Origin: JBBQYD01 sp942493075
GTDB lineage: Bacteria > Verrucomicrobiota > Verrucomicrobiia > Limisphaerales > UBA8199
Direction of reading: 5' to 3'
Length of the DNA stretch: 64,000 nucleotides
Assembly: GCA_942493075.1 (NCBI GenBank)
Contig: OW818681.1
Location: 1,860,001-1,924,000, forward strand
Positions 8,319 through 15,684 of this stretch are shown piece by piece. How positions within the stretch are numbered: position 1 is the first letter of the stretch; each line of letters begins with the position of its first letter. Made by a program: the position numbers and the translations under genes. Under the pieces are notes generated by a model. The model saw only the letters and a list, made by a program, of their open reading frames with translations, was not told the DNA's origin and ran no database searches.

Positions 8319-10133
8319 ATGAGTGAGATAGGCGTTCATCGGCCCCGCAATTTGGATTCCAAGCGGGCAGCCGCCCTTTTGTTTGGCGATTGGGGCACGA
8401 GCAAGGCCTATGTGATCGGGCTCGCGTTCCTCATCGCTGGCTATTCATCACTCCCCATCATACTGGCGGTCTGCGCGTTGACGGCTGTGGTTGCCTACAA
8501 TTACGTCATTATTTGCCGTCAGTTCCCCGATGGCGGCGGCGTGTATTCGGCTGCCCGGCAACAAAGTCGCGTCCTGGCTGTCATGGGTGCTTTGTTACTA
8601 GTGGCAAACTTTACGGTAACGGCTGCGATGTCTGGTTGGGCTGCCATGAGTTATTTCGGTGTTCCCGACGCCTGGACACGCTGGATCACGATGGCCGCGA
8701 TAGTGGTCGTTACGATGGTCAATTATTTCGGACCTAAGCACACCGGCAGCGTGGCGGCCGCCCTGGCTGTCCCTGTGATCATAGCTGTCTGGCTGATCAT
8801 CCTCATTAGCGTTCCACACCTGACAACCGTCAACCTTCAAGCACCGCTGCCGGAGTTTAAAGAGAACTGGGTAGCCTTTGTGGGAATCATCCTCGCCCTG
8901 AGCGGCGTGGAAGCCATAGCTAATCTCACGGGGGTGATGAAGTTGGATCCCCAGGCCACCATGGAAGATCCAAAGGTCTCACGGACGGCTAGTAAAGCAA
9001 TCTGGACCGTGGCTGTGGAGGTGGTCTTCGGCACCTTGCTTCTGGGTTGGGCAATGCTGTCATTGCCACGTTCCATGGCTCCGGCATTGGAGCGGCGGTG
9101 GGAGGATATGGTGCGCTTCCTGGGTGAGCATTATGCCACTCAGGCGTTTGGATCACATGCCGGGACCGTTTTCGGACTGGTGGTTGGTGTGGTCATCGGA
9201 CTCCTTCTGCTGAGTGCAGTGAACACAGCAGTCGGCGCGATGATCGGCTTGGTTTACATGCTCGCGCGCGATGGAGAAATGCCCCGGGGTTTTGCCCGTC
9301 TGAACAAGCACGGGGTACCTTGGGTGCCTCTCGTGCTAGCGGGTGCCCTGCCCTTTCTGGTGGCCATGGTTTCACCGAACCTGCAATCCCTTGCCGGGCT
9401 CTATGCGATCGGGGTAGTGGGAGCGATTACGGTCAATCTGGGTTCCTGTACATTCAACCGGCAACTTAAACTTCACATTCGTGATCGAGTGATCATGGGA
9501 TTGACCTTCCTGGTTCTGTTCGCCGTTGAGTTCACCATCGCTAAAACCAAGAATGATGCGCTTTTATTCGCCTGCTGTGTGCTGGGGTTAGGTTTTAGCG
9601 TTCGCGCCTATGCGCAAAAACGAGCAGGACTGAAAACCCTCACTGTGCACCAGGAAATCGCTGCGCACATGGAGCAGCAACTGCCTCCCGAGTTCTCGTT
9701 GCGAACCGATCCCGGGCAGTCTGTGCTGGTAGCCGCGCGCGGGCTGACCCCCGTGCTGAGGTTCGCTTTGGAGGAAGCCAAGCTTCGGCAAGGCTCCCTG
9801 TACGTTCTATACGTCAAGGAGCTGGCGGTAAATCTACCCGGCCCGCTGCATAGGAGGGAGCTGCCCAAGTGGCAAAATGATCGGGATGCAGCAAAAATCA
9901 TGTACAGCGTGCTCGAACTCGGACGCCAGAACGGCGTGAGCGTGATTCCCCTTTATGCCGTGAGTGAAAACCCGGCTGCTACGATTTTGGACCTCGCCGC
10001 TACCTTGGGGGTGGACATGCTCATGCTTGGCGCCCGGCATCGGCTGGGGCTGGCCCAGCTCTTCAAGGGCGATGTTGCTAATCGTGTCGCCCGAGAGCTC
10101 CCTGAAAATATCCAGTTGATAATCTACGGGTAG
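8319..10133 (+). CDS. APC family amino-acid permease with C-terminal UspA-like domain
   Basis: 604 residues. The first 430 or so form about 12 hydrophobic segments of the amino acid/polyamine/organocation type. The opening contains 'FGDWGTSKAYVIGLAFLIAGYSS' and a conserved 'FPDGGGVYSAARQ' loop after helix 2. The last 135 or so residues are soluble and look like a universal stress protein fold: 'SVLVAARGLTPVLRFALEEA', 'GSLYVLYVKE' and the terminal 'VDMLMLGARHRLGLAQLFKGDVANRVAR', which resembles the nucleotide-binding G-x(2)-R-x(9)-G-x(S/V) end of UspA. Transporter-Usp fusions are known and are thought to sense nucleotides or energy state. The neighbouring lysine aminotransferase suggests a basic or related amino acid as substrate, but this is inference. 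Confidence 0.87.
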   Translation: MSEIGVHRPRNLDSKRAAALLFGDWGTSKAYVIGLAFLIAGYSSLPIILAVCALTAVVAYNYVIICRQFPDGGGVYSAARQQSRVLAVMGALLLVANFTVTAAMSGWAAMSYFGVPDAWTRWITMAAIVVVTMVNYFGPKHTGSVAAALAVPVIIAVWLIILISVPHLTTVNLQAPLPEFKENWVAFVGIILALSGVEAIANLTGVMKLDPQATMEDPKVSRTASKAIWTVAVEVVFGTLLLGWAMLSLPRSMAPALERRWEDMVRFLGEHYATQAFGSHAGTVFGLVVGVVIGLLLLSAVNTAVGAMIGLVYMLARDGEMPRGFARLNKHGVPWVPLVLAGALPFLVAMVSPNLQSLAGLYAIGVVGAITVNLGSCTFNRQLKLHIRDRVIMGLTFLVLFAVEFTIAKTKNDALLFACCVLGLGFSVRAYAQKRAGLKTLTVHQEIAAHMEQQLPPEFSLRTDPGQSVLVAARGLTPVLRFALEEAKLRQGSLYVLYVKELAVNLPGPLHRRELPKWQNDRDAAKIMYSVLELGRQNGVSVIPLYAVSENPAATILDLAATLGVDMLMLGARHRLGLAQLFKGDVANRVARELPENIQLIIYG

Positions 10134-10197
10134 AAATTGCTTTCCGCTGGGGTAAACAGCCATTTTGCTGCGAACAAACCTCGACGTACCTTGCCTC

Positions 10198-10542
10198 ATG
10201 AAAAGCAAGAGCACGTTTAATAAAATGCCTCTAGCCTCGGCGGTAGTGGCCGGGTTGCTCGCCGTCTTCGCAGTTGGGTGCAATGAATCGTCCGATCCAG
10301 CCGGCGCGGCTGAAGATGCTGTTGATCGGGCTGGTGTAGCCACCCGCGAAGCAGCCGATAAGGCGGATGATGCTGCCGATGCGGCCGTGAAGAGCGTAGA
10401 GCGTGACCGTACAGCCGAGCGCCTGGATGATGCAGCGCGTGAGGCGAATGAAGCGATAAAGGATAGCAAAAAGGAAGCAGCAGAGGATTTGCAGCGAGGA
10501 GCCGAAAAGGCTGAACGAGAGCTGCAGAAGACGAACAACTAA
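10198..10542 (+). CDS. Small alanine/charged-rich lipoprotein-like protein
   Basis: 114 residues from ATG 10198; a TTG further upstream at 10165 is less likely. The N-terminus is basic, then hydrophobic (ASAVVAGLLAVFAVGC), with a cysteine after A-V-G that could be a lipobox although the -3 position is alanine. The rest is an Ala/Asp/Glu/Lys-rich heptad-like stretch (AEDAVDRAGVATREAADKADDAADAA) predicted to be one long amphipathic helix or coiled coil. It resembles small periplasmic helical lipoproteins of the apolipoprotein A1/E-like or YtxH-like type, but no family is assigned. It is followed directly by a strong terminator. Confidence 0.65.
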   Translation: MKSKSTFNKMPLASAVVAGLLAVFAVGCNESSDPAGAAEDAVDRAGVATREAADKADDAADAAVKSVERDRTAERLDDAAREANEAIKDSKKEAAEDLQRGAEKAERELQKTNN

Positions 10543-10566
10543 GGCTGCTGTCTAGCAAATCAGATT

Positions 10567-10595
10567 CCCTCCGGGGTGGACCCTGGAGGGTTTTT
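10567..10595 (+). terminator. Rho-independent terminator after the small lipoprotein gene
   Basis: A 10-bp stem (CCCTCCGGGG at 10567-10576 and CCCTGGAGGG at 10581-10590, one G-U pair) with a TGGA loop is followed immediately by TTTTT at 10591-10595. It starts 24 bp after the stop codon. The minus-strand side lacks a T-run, so it should work only for the plus-strand gene. Confidence 0.9.
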
Positions 10596-10636
10596 ACTTA
10601 AACGCATTTCAATTTTTACTCTGGCGGTTGCACAGC

Positions 10637-13384
10637 TTAAGGCCGCAGTTTAGCCCTGATGTCCGGGAGCAAAGCTTTGAGGTTTCGTCCCGGGCAGGCG
10701 GTGCTTGCGAAATCATTGTGAGCCTGGATTCCTTCAGGCCCTACCTTGAAGCGGTTCGATAGCCATTGAACCAGGCTTTGCAGAGCGACTAGCTGCTCGG
10801 TCGAAGGCCGCTCCTGCTCGAAATTTCCTTCCAACACGACAAGGGCATGACCGGCGGGATTATACTCCGTGTTGGTGTCCCCAACGAACTCCAATTGCCT
10901 TCCCTCCGCTATTCGTCCGTGGACGTCGATGTAATAGTGATATGGAACGTCCGGCCAGGCTGGCTTGGCTTTCCCGGAACCGAGCTTTCCCTCATGCTGC
11001 GAGAATTGTTGCAGGCTTGTCATCTTCTGCTCCAGCGTTCGCTCCCTTTTCTGAAACGTCGCGGTGTGATGAATCGTGATCTGGCGGATCTCGTGCCGCT
11101 TCATTTCTGCTACAGGCGGTTTCGCTTCCCATTGGGCTCTGGAAACAATCATGGGTTCAGAGGCGGGAGCCTTCAGTTCAATAGTTTTACTCTCACCCGC
11201 ACGCAGTCGAATTGACCTGTGGTCTTGTCCCGACCTGACTTTAAACTCCCCGCCCCGATCAGCACGAAACGTCGCCTTTACGGATTGTTCGTCATTCCAG
11301 CTTAGATCCACAGTAACACCACCCCTGGCGCGGAGACCTTTGACAGTCCCGGCCCTCCAGGCCTTGGGCAGGGCGGGTAACAACTCAATTTCTTTTCCAT
11401 GGGATTGCAGCAGCATCTCGCAGAATGCTGCGGTTGCGCCGAAGTTGCCATCGATCTGCATGGGTGGATGCAGTCCAAAGAGGTTGGGACAGGTATTTCG
11501 CGCCTGAAACAGCATTCTCAAGAGCCGATGCGCATTCTCACCGTCTTTTAAACGCGCATACAACGCGCTGCGCCAGGCCAGTGACCATTCACGCAGATCG
11601 CTGCCCGGATCTTCACCTCGGGCTGCGAGGGACTTTGCCGCAGCAGCAGCCAGGGCAGGGGACTGTGAAGGAATGATCTGTTCTCCGGGATAGACTGCAA
11701 ACAAATGCGACGTGTGCCGGTGGTGATCATTCGGATCATCTCGATCCACCATCCATTCCATGAGTTGCCCCCAGCGGCCCGCCTGTGGCTCCAAAAGCGC
11801 GTCTCTTGCAGCCGCTATCTTTTGCCGATACTCGGGGTCAATATTCAGGAGTGTGCTCGCCTTGACATAATTGTTAAAGAGATCCCACACGATCTGCTGA
11901 CAATAGCTGACCCCATCCTCGTGCGGCCCGTGTTCAGGCGACCACCCATCCGGGATCACCAGCTTCCCGTTCGGAAGTTTTTTCAACCGGGGCTCCCAGA
12001 ATTGACAGGTTTCCTTGAGGACGGGGTAAGCAACCCGTTTGAGCCATGCGCGATCCGCATTGAAGGCATAATGCATCCAGAAATGTTGGCAGTACCAGGC
12101 ATTGGCAGGGACATCCCACTGCCAGCCTTGATCCCCGTGGATTCCATGGGAGGTGCGCACGGCCCATCCGGCAGGTTGCCCTTGCGGAAGGGAGAAGCGT
12201 TTCTCTGCGGCCGTGGCTTTTCTCCAGGGTGCAAGCTGGCTGTTGATCAGATCAAACAGCGTGGTGTGGCACTCACCGAGATTGGCTGGCTCAGCCGGCC
12301 AATAATTCATCTGGATATTGATGTTAACGTGGTAATCAGAATGCCACGGCGGATCGTTGCTATCGCACCATAATCCTTGCAGGTTGGCCGGCAAGCCGTC
12401 CGGGCGTGAACAGGAAATCAGCAAATACCGCCCGTATTGGAAGAGGATCTCCTCAAGATCGGGATCACCGCCCTCATCCGCGTGACGGACCTTGCGTTCG
12501 TTCGTGGGAAGGTTTGCTCGATCGGAAGGGCTTTGGCCGAGATCCAGCTCCACTCGATTAAACAACGACTGAAAATCCCCTACATGACGTGCTTTCAGCA
12601 CCTCATGCGATCTTCGCGAGGCGGCGGAGACGCGCTTGAGCACGGCTTTGTGCGGATGCACCCCGCGGTAGCCTTTGCTGTAATCCATTATGTAATCGGT
12701 GCCTGCCGCCACAATGATTGTGAGACTGTCACAGCCCTGAAAACGGAGCGTGTCCCCAGTGGCAGAGATCTCGCCGCCCTCAGCAACGGCCGTTAGACGG
12801 GTCTCGTACCTGAGCCCATTGCTCAGGGCTCCTGAAAACTCCAGGGACTTCCTTGAAGCTGCCGTCGTTTCGCCATGCGCGCCGCGAAGCGCAATTGTTC
12901 CATCGCAGGTGCCTGGCTGATCGGCTCGGAAGCGCACCACGATCACACCATCTTTGTGCGAAGCAAAAGCCTCCCGGTGATGTGTCACACCATCCATCTT
13001 GTAGTCCACCGTGTGGGTCGCAGTGCTCAGGTCCAATGCGCGGCGATAACCGGTCACTCCCTGCACGCTGTTGGTTTGTGAGGGTCCATCCAAAGTGACC
13101 AGCAGTTCCCCCAGCATTTGGTAGGAACCCATTTTACTATAGTCATCGGTAGAAACCTCGGAGCCGGTCCAGAGGCTGATCTCGTTTAAAACGATTCGCT
13201 CCTGTCGTGGATCGCCATAGACCAGTCCGCCGAACTTACCGCCGCCGATCGGCAACGCTTCATTCATCCCGGGGGACGCGGGTTGGTTGTACCAGAGCAC
13301 GAGGGGCGAGCTGAAAACTTCGCAAGTCAACAGCAGGAAGAGGAACAGAACTGGTTTGATTCGCATAATGATCAGATCCCGCAT
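10637..13384 (-). CDS. GH95 alpha-L-fucosidase fused to PGRP/amidase_2 domain
   Basis: 915 residues from ATG 13384, which has a purine-rich AAAGGGA just upstream; ATGs at 13366 and 13462 are alternatives. A signal peptide covers about residues 1-26. Residues about 28-740 are a full GH95: N-terminal sandwich ('PIGGGKFGGLVYG', 'NEISLWTGS'), then the alpha/alpha barrel with 'HVNINIQMNYWPAEPANL' (the catalytic Asn pair by analogy), 'WSPEHGPHEDGVSYCQQI' and 'IDGNFGATAAFCEML'. Residues 753-915 (10640-11128) are a peptidoglycan-recognition/N-acetylmuramoyl-L-alanine amidase type 2 domain with ITIHHTA, DVPYHYYIDVHGRI and AHNDFASTACPG, so the zinc ligands His, His and Cys are present. A single unbroken frame joins both parts. 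It should release 1,2-linked L-fucose or L-galactose outside the cytoplasm and may bind or cut peptidoglycan. Confidence 0.9.
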   Translation of the reverse strand: MRDLIIMRIKPVLFLFLLLTCEVFSSPLVLWYNQPASPGMNEALPIGGGKFGGLVYGDPRQERIVLNEISLWTGSEVSTDDYSKMGSYQMLGELLVTLDGPSQTNSVQGVTGYRRALDLSTATHTVDYKMDGVTHHREAFASHKDGVIVVRFRADQPGTCDGTIALRGAHGETTAASRKSLEFSGALSNGLRYETRLTAVAEGGEISATGDTLRFQGCDSLTIIVAAGTDYIMDYSKGYRGVHPHKAVLKRVSAASRRSHEVLKARHVGDFQSLFNRVELDLGQSPSDRANLPTNERKVRHADEGGDPDLEEILFQYGRYLLISCSRPDGLPANLQGLWCDSNDPPWHSDYHVNINIQMNYWPAEPANLGECHTTLFDLINSQLAPWRKATAAEKRFSLPQGQPAGWAVRTSHGIHGDQGWQWDVPANAWYCQHFWMHYAFNADRAWLKRVAYPVLKETCQFWEPRLKKLPNGKLVIPDGWSPEHGPHEDGVSYCQQIVWDLFNNYVKASTLLNIDPEYRQKIAAARDALLEPQAGRWGQLMEWMVDRDDPNDHHRHTSHLFAVYPGEQIIPSQSPALAAAAAKSLAARGEDPGSDLREWSLAWRSALYARLKDGENAHRLLRMLFQARNTCPNLFGLHPPMQIDGNFGATAAFCEMLLQSHGKEIELLPALPKAWRAGTVKGLRARGGVTVDLSWNDEQSVKATFRADRGGEFKVRSGQDHRSIRLRAGESKTIELKAPASEPMIVSRAQWEAKPPVAEMKRHEIRQITIHHTATFQKRERTLEQKMTSLQQFSQHEGKLGSGKAKPAWPDVPYHYYIDVHGRIAEGRQLEFVGDTNTEYNPAGHALVVLEGNFEQERPSTEQLVALQSLVQWLSNRFKVGPEGIQAHNDFASTACPGRNLKALLPDIRAKLRP

Positions 13385-13422
13385 TGTTCCCTTTTTCTGA
13401 ATGCCAGCGCAAGCCTGTGAGC

Positions 13423-13451
13423 TTGCTTTAGTCAGCGATGGCACATTAAAT
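13423..13451 (+). promoter_or_regulatory. Candidate sigma70-type promoter for the URO-D family gene
   Basis: TTGCTT (13423-13428), 17-bp spacer, TTAAAT (13446-13451), giving a start near 13458, about 30 bp before the ATG at 13489. It lies in the 104-bp gap between divergent genes. Called from sequence likeness only. Confidence 0.4.
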
Positions 13452-13488
13452 AACCGGCGCACCGGCCATTCAGAACCCTTGATGCCCT

Positions 13489-14487
13489 ATGAATCATGTT
13501 GAGCGCTTCCGAGCAGTGATGAATTTCCAGGCTGTGGATCGCCTGCCACGATGGGAATGGGCAATGTGGTGGGATGAAACCATAGCCCGCTGGCACGGGG
13601 AAGGGTTGCCCAACAATCTAAAATTCAGCCGAGTATTAGAAATATCGAATTACTTCGGGCTTGATCCCTACCAGCAGTATTGGTTCAGCACAACCGATTC
13701 AACGATTGAAGCTACCCAGCACCATGTCGAGGGAATCGTTTCCAATATGGATGATTACCTCAGGATACGGCCTCAGCTTTTCCCCTGCCATGATGAAGCG
13801 ATTTCCAGTATGGCACCCTGGGCGGAGCATCAGCGGCAAGGTTCCGCCGTTGTTTGGTGCACGCTCGAAGGCTTCTTCTGGTTTCCGCGCACTTTGATGG
13901 GGTTTGAGAAGCTCATGTACGCATTCGTGGACCAGCCGGAATTGCTCCATCAAATCAATGAGGACCTGATCGCGTTTAATCTGAGGCTCCTGGATAAGTT
14001 CCTTCCTGTGTGTGTCCCCACCTTTGTGACAATCGCCGAGGACATGTCCTATAATCATGGCCCGATGATTTCCAAGGCTACCTTTACTGAGTTTGTGGCT
14101 CCTTATTATCGCCGGCTCCTTCCCCGATTGCAGGAGCGTAATATCATCCCGCTTGTAGATACCGATGGAGATGTGAGCCTCCTGGTCCCGTGGCTTGAGG
14201 AGTTGGGTATTCGCGGCGTGCTGCCACTCGAACGACAAGCAGGGGTCGATGGGATGAAACTGCGAACACAGTTTCTCGACCTTCTCATGGTGGGCCATTT
14301 TGATAAAATGACGATGCCGCTCGGCAAGGCAGCTATGCGTGCGGAGTTTGAGCGGTTAGCGCCTTTGATGCGCAAAGGCGGTTTCATTCCCAGTGTGGAT
14401 CATCAGACGCCACCAGGGGTGCCTTTGGAGAATTATCGTGACTTTCTCGTGTTACTCGACGAGTTCACATCCGAGCATCATCCTTAA
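13489..14487 (+). CDS. Uroporphyrinogen decarboxylase (URO-D) family protein, methyltransferase-like
   Basis: 332 residues. The TIM-barrel has the URO-D superfamily pattern: 'ERFRAVMNFQAVDRLPRWEW' at the start, 'EGFFWFPRTLMGFEKLMYAF' in the middle, 'DGDVSLLVPWLEELGIRGVLPLERQAGVD' and 'GGFIPSVDHQTPPGVPLENY' at the end. True HemE has an R-x-P-V-W-x-x-R-Q-A-G-R motif near the N-terminus, which is absent here, so a corrinoid or other methyltransferase of the MtaA/CmuA type, or an uncharacterised role, is more likely than heme synthesis. Such proteins often accompany sugar-catabolism genes in Verrucomicrobiota and related bacteria. It is divergent from the GH95 fusion. Confidence 0.75.
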   Translation: MNHVERFRAVMNFQAVDRLPRWEWAMWWDETIARWHGEGLPNNLKFSRVLEISNYFGLDPYQQYWFSTTDSTIEATQHHVEGIVSNMDDYLRIRPQLFPCHDEAISSMAPWAEHQRQGSAVVWCTLEGFFWFPRTLMGFEKLMYAFVDQPELLHQINEDLIAFNLRLLDKFLPVCVPTFVTIAEDMSYNHGPMISKATFTEFVAPYYRRLLPRLQERNIIPLVDTDGDVSLLVPWLEELGIRGVLPLERQAGVDGMKLRTQFLDLLMVGHFDKMTMPLGKAAMRAEFERLAPLMRKGGFIPSVDHQTPPGVPLENYRDFLVLLDEFTSEHHP

Positions 14488-15027
14488 TTTTTTACCGTGG
14501 TTTCGTGCCTTCGTGCGAGACTTTCGGGAAACGGCAGGAATGTAATCACGCCAAGATGCAAAGACGCAAAGAAAACAGAGGACGGTTTGCTCCTGCTTTC
14601 AGGTCTTTTCTTGGCTTCTTTGTTGTAAACATTCTGTTCAAACAGAACGGCAAGACATCGCGAACAGAAGGAATGCCAAGGCAACGAAGATCTGAAAAAG
14701 AAATTTCCGGCTTCTTGGCAACCCTTCTGGTTGCGCTGAGGCTGATTCGTTCACCCAATCTGATGAGACCTGGTTCTCGGGGCGCTCCGGGCATCCGCGG
14801 AAGAATGAACCTGATACCAAGGCCTCGGTGTTGTAGGCCCGGTCTGATGGCCGATAGAAAAACCGCTGATTGGGACCAAATCAAACGCTAATAAAAAGGG
14901 ACATTTCCTCCTTTGCGGTGGCATTAGCGTTCTATTAGCTCGGATTAGCGGTTTAAAGTGTAGCTTTTATCAGTTGTTTAGCAGATTGACTTTATTTGCT
15001 GCAGGCGTTTACTGGTGCCGATGTTCC
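14488..15027. repeat. Gene-free region with degenerate interspersed repeats
   Basis: 540 bp without a credible gene. The left part (about 14495-14575) has 'ACCGTGGTTTCGTGCC', 'TTCGTGCGAGA' and 'CACGCCAAGATGCAAAGA' with 'CGCAAAGAAA', a type of sequence commonly seen as intergenic relics in Verrucomicrobiota and Planctomycetota genomes (from memory). Related words 'TTGGCTTCTTTG' and 'AATGCCAAGGCAACG' follow on. A similar fragment, 'AATGTAATCACACCCG' with 'GACGCAAAGGAAAC', recurs at 15540-15580. The right part holds the inverted repeat listed separately. An open frame at 14505-14891 has odd composition and is not accepted as a gene. Confidence 0.55.
14860..14954. repeat. Imperfect inverted repeat, AAACCGCT...AGCGGTTT
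   Basis: The left arm 14860-14892 begins AAACCGCTGATTGGG and ends AAACGCTAAT. The right arm 14923-14954 is roughly its reverse complement, starting ATTAGCGTTC and ending GATTAGCGGTTT. The arms agree at about three quarters of positions and are separated by 30 bp. It resembles the 'CCGCTAAT' class of intergenic palindromic repeats. It sits just upstream of the TPR gene and could form a long hairpin in RNA. Confidence 0.5.
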
Positions 15028-15546
15028 ATGCAGGACGAAATTAGCGCCGAGTTGAAGCAAATTGAGAAACTAGCGTTTGCTCAGAAGCACGAGGAAGCTC
15101 TGCGGCGGGTTGACGCGCTTGCTGCCAGCTATCCCGAGGAACCCGGCGTTTGGTTCACTCGTGGCTACGTGAATAGTCGTCTGGGAGATCTCCCGGCGGC
15201 AATTTCAGATTTATCCAAATGCATCGAACTACGTGAGGTCGAGCCCGACGATTTCTTCACCCGTGGACGTTTCCTCTTCAAGTCTGGCAGATATGAGGAA
15301 GCGATCAGAGACTTCACCCATGTGCTGCAACTCTGTGACAGTTATAACTCCGACTATTATCGCCAAGCGGCCTATTTCTTTCGAGCTGATGCTTACGTGC
15401 GGTTGGGCCAGTACAAGAAAGCCAGGGACGATTGCCGTCAGGTCGTTGATAGGGGGCCGGTCTGGACCGACAAGCTTCGGACCATAGAAGAGATCCTGAA
15501 CGAGTGCCGGTGTTCCGATTCTCAGGACGAAAAGGCTCGAATGTAA
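15028..15546 (+). CDS. Tetratricopeptide-repeat protein
   Basis: 172 residues from ATG 15028; an upstream TTG (14974) is in frame but would add an unlikely cysteine-rich leader. The protein is soluble, with about four TPR-like helix pairs. The clearest is 'PGVWFTRGYVNSRLGDLPAAISDLSKCIEL', followed by 'DDFFTRGRFLFKSGRYEEAIRDFTHVLQL' and 'YFFRADAYVRLGQYKKARDDCRQV', each with the G/Y/A/P spacing of TPRs. No catalytic domain or signal peptide is seen. A protein-protein scaffold role is likely; partners are unknown. It is flanked on both sides by repeat-like non-coding DNA. Confidence 0.72.
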   Translation: MQDEISAELKQIEKLAFAQKHEEALRRVDALAASYPEEPGVWFTRGYVNSRLGDLPAAISDLSKCIELREVEPDDFFTRGRFLFKSGRYEEAIRDFTHVLQLCDSYNSDYYRQAAYFFRADAYVRLGQYKKARDDCRQVVDRGPVWTDKLRTIEEILNECRCSDSQDEKARM

Positions 15547-15684
15547 TCACACCCGTATCAGACGCAAAGGAAACGGGAGAAAGATGTATCCTTTAGTCTG
15601 TCTTTGGGATTGCGGAAAGGTCGGTGGTCGGTGGTCACAATCGCTGGCAGTGCTCAAATCTTTCAGATACCATCCTGCTTATTG

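Noticed and set aside
9834..10538. 234-codon open frame antisense to the permease end and lipoprotein gene
   Set aside because: Ser/Ala-rich shadow of the alanine-rich coding strand.
13489..14487. HemE (heme biosynthesis) annotation for the URO-D family protein
   Set aside because: The N-terminal arginine-rich HemE motif is missing.
14505..14891. Open frame of 128 codons in the repeat-rich gap
   Set aside because: It follows degenerate intergenic repeat words, has no plausible RBS or domain, and reads as low-quality protein.
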